Below, piece after piece: positions 58,368-64,000 of a stretch of DNA of 64,000 bases. Below the pieces are notes generated by a model. It saw only the letters and a list, made by a program, of their open reading frames with translations, ran no database searches and was not told the DNA's origin. The translations under genes were made by a program, and so were the position numbers. Origin of the DNA: Calliopsis andreniformis (lineage: Eukaryota > Arthropoda > Insecta > Hymenoptera > Andrenidae); assembly GCF_051401765.1 (NCBI RefSeq), contig NC_135067.1, forward strand, positions 20,517,501 to 20,581,500, given 5' to 3'. Each line of letters starts with the position of its first letter. Position 1 is the stretch's first letter.

Positions 58368-60278
58368 GCGGTTTCGCGTGTTACCGTGTCTGTCTTCATT
58401 GATTACGTTCGCAAGGGGATTCGCCCGCGTCGAGAGGTAAATACAGGGTGCCTGTTTTTAGTTAACCGCCGACTGATGGAACAGACGATAATTGTACCTC
58501 TGTTGCGTCGACCGCGCGAGGCTCGGAGAACGAGCACGTTATCAGATTTGAGGAATTTTACCGTGGACATTCGAAGTATCGATGAGATCTCGCGGAATCT
58601 CGGATCCTAGCAAGTTTTTATCAATCTTTCACTATGCTTCATGAAGAAGCATTTCTGGATAGTAACCATGTAGATCACGTATCCAATCAGTAATAGAGAA
58701 GTCGTACATTTTCGATATTAAAAAAGGTAATAGTCTTAGAAAACAGCAGAGGGAATTGAAAAGTGAATGATACAGTAGCTCAACTAAATGCAAAGGTCTC
58801 AGCCAGTGGAGGTTAAAGAAGAAATCTTTTTAAGGTGTTCAGAAAGATCGCTATTCTGCGTTATGTAAATTCCGAGAGTTCCAGGTGCGGTCTGGTTGCA
58901 GCTGCAGCGCGTGGAAGTTGCGGAAAGAGCGACCGTGGCGCATTGAAAGGGGCGAAACCTCCGTGAATTATGGAAATGAAAAGGACCGTGCGCGTTATTG
59001 GCTCGCGGTGCTGATCGTAATCGGGGTAATTGTCGATCGAACGTTCGATGAGAACAGAGGGAAAAGGGGGAGAAGGGGAAAAGGAAGGTTTCCTGGTACC
59101 CAATGGTCGGCCAAATAGGCTCGATAATTTCAACGTTAAACAACCGGAACCGCGTACGCAAAGTGTATAAATCACTGCGAAACATCGTCGTTTCCCGTGG
59201 CGGCGCGGCCAAATCAACGGTCGCTTAATTCAATTACAGTTTATAAGATTATGATCTGTCGGGAGTGAGTTAATTAAGACCGTGTAATATTCCGCTAGCA
59301 CGTAATTCGGTGTTGCATTCGAACGTTTTCTTGCGTTTCCAGCGCGATCAGCACGTAAATTAACGGTTTCGAGGAATGTCACGATAGTGTCAGCGGGTCC
59401 GAACGTTATACCGAATTGTGTGACAGCGGTGCGCGAACGTTCAATTAATTACCGTGGATATTGCGATCGCGTGACAAGGCAAGTTCTTGCTCTTTCGAGC
59501 ACGTTGTAAAGCGTCCCGTTACATTTCGAGCATGGGCTTCGCATAAAGGCCTCGCCGGGTTTACGATCATTTCGCTTTATGATTCATTTACGCTCGACAA
59601 TTTCCTTTCCCCTCTGATGAAACAACGAAACCCCATCGCCCGCTGGAAAGTAGATCCAGCGGCAGTAGATTAGATCGCGCGTGGTCAGACACGATATTAG
59701 CAAAGTCTGCGTGCCGCTTTGATGACTTTTTCTATGTTACACGAGTTTAATTAATACCACAAGGTCACGTTCTAATATATTACTTCTATGATGCTCTTAT
59801 TCCTCAAATAAAAATATTGATTAGCTTTGTATGTTAGTAGTAGGGAAACAGTTGTAAATCACGGTAAGTTAACCCAAGCGGTCAGACTGAAATCCTAGTG
59901 GCCATATCGGCGCAGAAAAACGAATGACTGTCGAAACGATAATTCTCGGCGTTCTGTAGAGGCAATAGCGTCGTAAGTAAGATATCGCCATAAAAAAGGC
60001 TTGGCTGACCTTGTTGCGTAGCACCACCAAACTCGAGTAGCATCGTTGCCCGCAATCGGCGTAGATCATCCAGGGGACGCGCGCCGCTCGCTCTCCAACA
60101 AAGCAAATCCTGTAAGCCAAACGAATCAAGATGGAGGCATAGCCTCAATCGGCTCGTTAAGACTTCCCATGGACGCGGTAGTGCTCGCGCTCGCGAGACG
60201 CGGCCCATGGACATGTTTAAGACCGGTAGTGGGTTGTTTATGCGTGAGCTCTCGCTTATGGGGAGCGAAACGTAATCC
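58368..60278. other. Intron-like DNA, no firm gene
   Basis: GC-rich parts around 58880-59220 and 60040-60280 contain overlapping frames on both strands. Runs such as ttcaattaattaccgtgg near 59440 are homeodomain-word-rich. No motif-bearing frame is present. Confidence 0.35.
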
Positions 60279-60677
60279 ATGATGGGACGAGCGTGTCGGC
60301 CCTCGGATACCTCTCGTTCTCCTTCCCGCCCCTGCCCCCGTGGCCAGCGCAGCGGCTTCTCCTACTACGTTTTCTTCTGCTGTGCCTCCTCTCATCTGGT
60401 CGTGCTTCCTTCGCCGAGTCGCGAGTCGCGCTACGTGTCCGGGATATCAAGCGCCGATTCCCCGTACCCAGCTCCTACTATATCTTCGCGTGAATACAAA
60501 CTCGCGGAGCGGAAAGGGCTCACCGAGCACGAGCGACGACGCCTAGAAAGAGCAGAGTCCTCCTCTACGCCGCCGTGCACACGGTGTACCTTTCCGTCCT
60601 CTGACGGACGAGCCGCGGTAGCTGACAAGTTGCCCCATTACGCCTATGCCGCATACGCGCCACCCAAGCGCGGGTAG
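60279..60677 (+). CDS. ATG-initiated open frame of 132 codons, doubtful gene
   Basis: Two adjacent ATGs at 60279 and 60282 (context atccATGATGG) open 132 codons ending in TAG. The N-terminal half is Ser/Pro/Arg-rich with a cysteine pair. The C-terminal half is the most protein-like part: it includes a charged, probably helical segment (LAERKGLTEHERRRLERAE) and ends in a Tyr/Ala/Pro-rich stretch. A pyrimidine-poor acceptor-like word (cgtacccag) precedes the C-terminal half near 60471. No domain is recognised. Overlapping frames on plus and a 144-codon frame on minus show that stops are rare in this GC-rich block, so coding status is uncertain. Confidence 0.18.
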   Translation: MMGRACRPSDTSRSPSRPCPRGQRSGFSYYVFFCCASSHLVVLPSPSRESRYVSGISSADSPYPAPTISSREYKLAERKGLTEHERRRLERAESSSTPPCTRCTFPSSDGRAAVADKLPHYAYAAYAPPKRG

Positions 60678-62790
60678 CTCGCGTTCGCAGCGGGATCCCC
60701 GTGTTCGCAGTCTCTTAAAACTCCTTCGTCCGCTTCTTGGCCTCGTTCCTTCGCCGACCTGCTCTCCTCTTCTTCTTTCTTGCACCTCGAGTCGCGTCGC
60801 CGCGACCTCTGCCTCTGTCCTCCTTCTACCACCGGTGGACACCATTCCCTGCTTCCTGCACCGTCGCGAACTTTCCTCGAATCGCGCTGACTCTCGACGA
60901 GGCCCGAGCTGTCGCCTCCTTTGACGGTGTTGCTCGCTTCGGAATAAGCTAGGTAGCATCGAGGTATTTATGGACACACCACGGTGTTGTCAGCGTGGTT
61001 ATGAGGATGTGTAGTGATTACAGGACACTTCAATAGAGGGCGCCTGAGTGTCTTTTTGGAGCTGTTCCTAGCGACCATTTTTGGATTTTGGATTTCTGTA
61101 GGTTTCTAATAATATCTCTCTAGTGTGAAATGAGTTTACTGAACGAAGTCCAACACGGAATGTGTTGAAGCCCAGCCCAGCATTCGATATTCTTCCACCC
61201 AGACTTTACTTTACGCGTTAAAGTTCCCTGCTTATTGCGACAACTTCCACATTGGCAAGCTTCCATATTCATAAGACTTCGGAAACGACTTCGAGAATAA
61301 TCATAACTCCGTGCCTCCCGCCGGGTTATCTTGAAACAAGAATTCTTATTAAAAGTTGCAAGAAGTACATCAGCGATTTTATTACATTTACATGATTCGC
61401 GAGCTACAAGTAATCCCAACGAGGAACATCATTTTTCAAGTAAATTGCATTACTCTCGACGTCTCCGTCGAGATGGTCGTCTTTTTTCCAAACTTGTCCA
61501 TAGTCCCGGAAACGCTGAAGGAAGCAGGACACTCCGTGGACGTAAAAGTCGACCGAGTTATCTCGAAAATACGACCTCGAGTGGGATGTGCAAAAGTCGT
61601 CTGCGATGTGCCGCTTCCCTTTTCTACAGCATTTTGACGAAGCTGGCGCGCCGTCGACGTTTCTTGCGCCACGCAATTACGCGAGATGCGAATATAATAT
61701 GTTCATGGGTCGGAAGTTTCGGGAAACGTTACCCTCGACGCGAGGAAATCCCCTTGACGTCTCGTGACAATGTAAAAACTTCTCTCCAGATACTGAAGAC
61801 CTTCGCTTCCTGTAGAATCGTAAACGGAAGCGGGCAAAGTGCACGCGAATGAGCTTTGACCTAGTCGCTAGACTCGAACTTCTCCTGCACAATGCTTCCT
61901 TGGGTGAAAGTTTGGAGAGCACGGAAACGAATTATCGCGAGAAGGACGGTGTACTTAATGGACTCGCGGTCTGGATCTCGCAGAGCGCTCTTTTTAACCA
62001 TCTATAGTGTTGAACCAGGTCATCTAAACCCAAAATACCCACAAAAATCAATTGGGATATCAAATAAGAACGACGTCCCATGTTGAATAAGATTTGCATT
62101 TCAGAAACTATACAAGGGTTACAGAGACTTCAGGCTGAAACGGACAGAGACTCAGAAGCGCCACAATAACTTAAGATCGCCAAGTTGAATGGGCCTGGAA
62201 ATGCAATTCCAATAAATTCATCCTGGTGAAACAACGACGGGAGCAGGCTCAATAACATCTTTAAATGGCATCCAAGCTGCTGGGCGCATTGAAATCGCAC
62301 GAATAATCAGAGGCTAATTAAGAGAGAAGAAGCCGCGCTCGTGATCTTCCTCCAGGAGGATCTTTTGCCGTGGCTTTCACTTTTGCAGCATCTCGCAGCT
62401 TTCTTCGCGGCAGAGATATCGAGAAAGAGGAAACGTAGCCACGAAGAGGGCCAAGCGAGGGCAGTGTCTTGGTCTCGAGCTCGTCGAGTTGATTGTAAGG
62501 GGAGAGGGAGGAAGAAAGCGAGTGCGCTTCATCGTTAATTGTAATTTGACGTTTAACTCGGGCCTCGCGGATGCTACCCACCCCCTAATTTTAATCCTTT
62601 CGTCGCCGAGACGATTTCGCCCCGAAACAGCCGAAAGCCTCGTGAAATTAATGAACTTAAGCTCGATTTACACGGGGTGGGAACCGCGGAGGATCAAACG
62701 GCAGCGACGACGACGATGACGACGTCGACTACGATGAGGGGGATAGGCCGTGAGAACGCTTAACTTTTAACGATTCCCCGCGAAAAAAGA
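60678..62790. other. Intron-like DNA with a stop-poor block
   Basis: In 61331-61852 a 173-codon plus frame (no ATG at its start) overlaps a second plus frame and two minus frames, all open. No domain is visible. A CGACGA-type triplet run lies at about 62703-62735, followed by GGGGGATAGG. Confidence 0.35.
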
Positions 62791-62828
62791 GGGAGGAAGG
62801 GGAGGACAGGGGCGGCGAGGAAGGGGGG
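62791..62828 (+). other. G-quadruplex candidate on plus strand
   Basis: G-runs at 62791-62793, 62799-62802, 62809-62812 and 62823-62828, with loops of 5, 6 and 10 bases, in a purine-rich tract. The last loop is long, so stability is uncertain. Confidence 0.35.
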
Positions 62829-64000
62829 TCGAGAGTACAAACTAACCCTCTGGTTTGGTTCAATTAAGCACAAATACACGTAACGATAGCGTACCGTTCC
62901 TCAGCGCGGCTAAATACTGCGAAGCTTTTCGACAAGCGGCCAGGCAAGTAGGTGTTGTTCCGCCCACGATAAACTTTTTTAATTAACGAACGAATTATTC
63001 AGATCGTCCGGCGCGTTAACCTCCCACGTAACGGAAAATCCGAAACGTCCATTCAATTCGGTCGCTTTATTAATAATTTCCAGACCACTTGTCTGTCCCC
63101 GTCGGGCCAGGGTGTGCTCATTCTCTTTCGTCAGCCGAAAGAGGAATTGCGACGACGAACGCTCGATTGGATTCTGCGATAATGCGAACCCAAAAGCATC
63201 TGTACCAGTGATCGTGATGCATGTTGGTAAAAAGCAAATACAGGAAGTCAAATAGATTCTTACACATTCATAATACTAGGAAAATGTTCTCTCTTCAAAG
63301 CAGGCTTTGTTTTACACGTAGACTTAGTGGAAAGGCCTCGGTTTATCGCAAACTATTCGGTAAAAGGCGATAGGATTACGAAGCAGCGAGAATACACAAC
63401 AATTTTTCAGCGATCAACGCGTCAGAGAATAATATCCGCGGATTGCGTATTTCACGTTTAACCAACGAAAAATCCGGTAATAGCGCAAGCAACAGGATAT
63501 CCGCGTATATCCGCCTGCTAAAGCGTAACATACGGCCCAGTAACTCTTCAGCTTTTACTTCGAACAAAATCCCAGGAACATAAACATCGAATTCCTCCGG
63601 CGCGGCGCGAGCCGCAAAACCAGACAATTTCTAACGCGCTTTATATCTCAGGATTCGCGGATCCGTGGATCGTCCGCGGCTCTTACCCGACGAGGTTCGA
63701 TTTACAAATCCATCGAAGACCGGTAGCCAACCTCCGCGTAAGAACAGAAGCGAGGGAATAACGCGGAGGAAGGAAGAGAAAGAAGAGAGAGGGAGGAGGA
63801 ATAAGAAATTTCGGGTTAGCTGGCGATAACGCCGCGGCATTCCGGCTCCTATTTCACATCATTTTCATAAATTAAGCCTCGTATCAGGGGGCCCAGGCGC
63901 GAGACGGCGCGGCCGTAACTTCGGGCATTACAATAATAAAGAGCCGGGCTAGGCCCGTCGTGGAGGAAAGGTGGAGAAGGGCAACTTGGGGCATTTCCAT
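62829..64000. other. Intron-like DNA to the window edge, no gene seen
   Basis: Minus-strand frames at 62979-63251, 63376-63627 and 63631-63840 have no motifs. The final 150 bases are GC-rich, with ATTAAGCC and CATTACAATAATAAAG words, and look like another possible regulatory island. If the ratchet site is used, the acceptor of the final intron step is expected beyond this edge. Confidence 0.35.

Noticed and set aside
58296..58610. 104-codon ATG frame that reads as plausible protein
   Set aside because: No domain or splice context, and a perfect hairpin sits inside it. Dozens of frames of this length are expected in this window by chance.

Overview
This window looks like animal nuclear DNA, most probably from an insect and plausibly a hymenopteran (bee, ant or wasp). 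The reasons are the mixed GC content with many CpG dinucleotides, AT-rich islands full of TAATTA-type homeodomain words, short microsatellites and few recognisable transposons. There is no operon-like gene packing and no long reading frame. The order is an inference from sequence texture, because no protein here was recognised well enough to place the organism.

Almost the whole window is non-coding. The simplest model is the 5' end and very long first intron of a plus-strand gene whose main body lies beyond position 64000. At the left edge, a TATA box (18-26) is followed by the first ATG (241), a 50-base coding stretch (MESAAAVSALAHLDGR...) and a strong splice donor at 291. About 49.5 kb downstream is a textbook recursive-splice (ratchet) site, a polypyrimidine tract ending in CAG fused directly to GTAAGT, with the junction at 49840/49841. 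A zero-length exon of this kind is known from very long introns of insect developmental genes. It supports a plus-strand intron running through this point.

A second promoter-like block, 46030-46870, has its own TATA box, an ATG reading frame and a strong donor at 46284, and could be an internal promoter with an alternative first exon 3.6 kb before the ratchet site. A weaker candidate lies at 40708-40799. All three candidate first exons end in the same splice phase (2), as alternative first exons should, although two further agreements have roughly a one in nine chance of arising at random.

Other candidate coding pieces are weak and listed with low confidence: short internal exons at 31850-31886 and 37371-37396 (+), possible minus-strand exons at 10464-10591 and 20357-20464, and a small TATA-driven 80-codon gene at 32298-32540. 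Many other open frames of 60 to 190 codons exist. At this base composition dozens are expected by chance, so length alone was not treated as evidence.

The rest consists of unannotated intron-like DNA, candidate enhancer islands, simple repeats ((TC)n at 23684, A26 at 49243, (CGG)11 at 54869), short tandem repeats, perfect inverted repeats, purine-rich tracts and G-quadruplex candidates. I saw no tRNA, rRNA, CRISPR array, transposase or reverse transcriptase.
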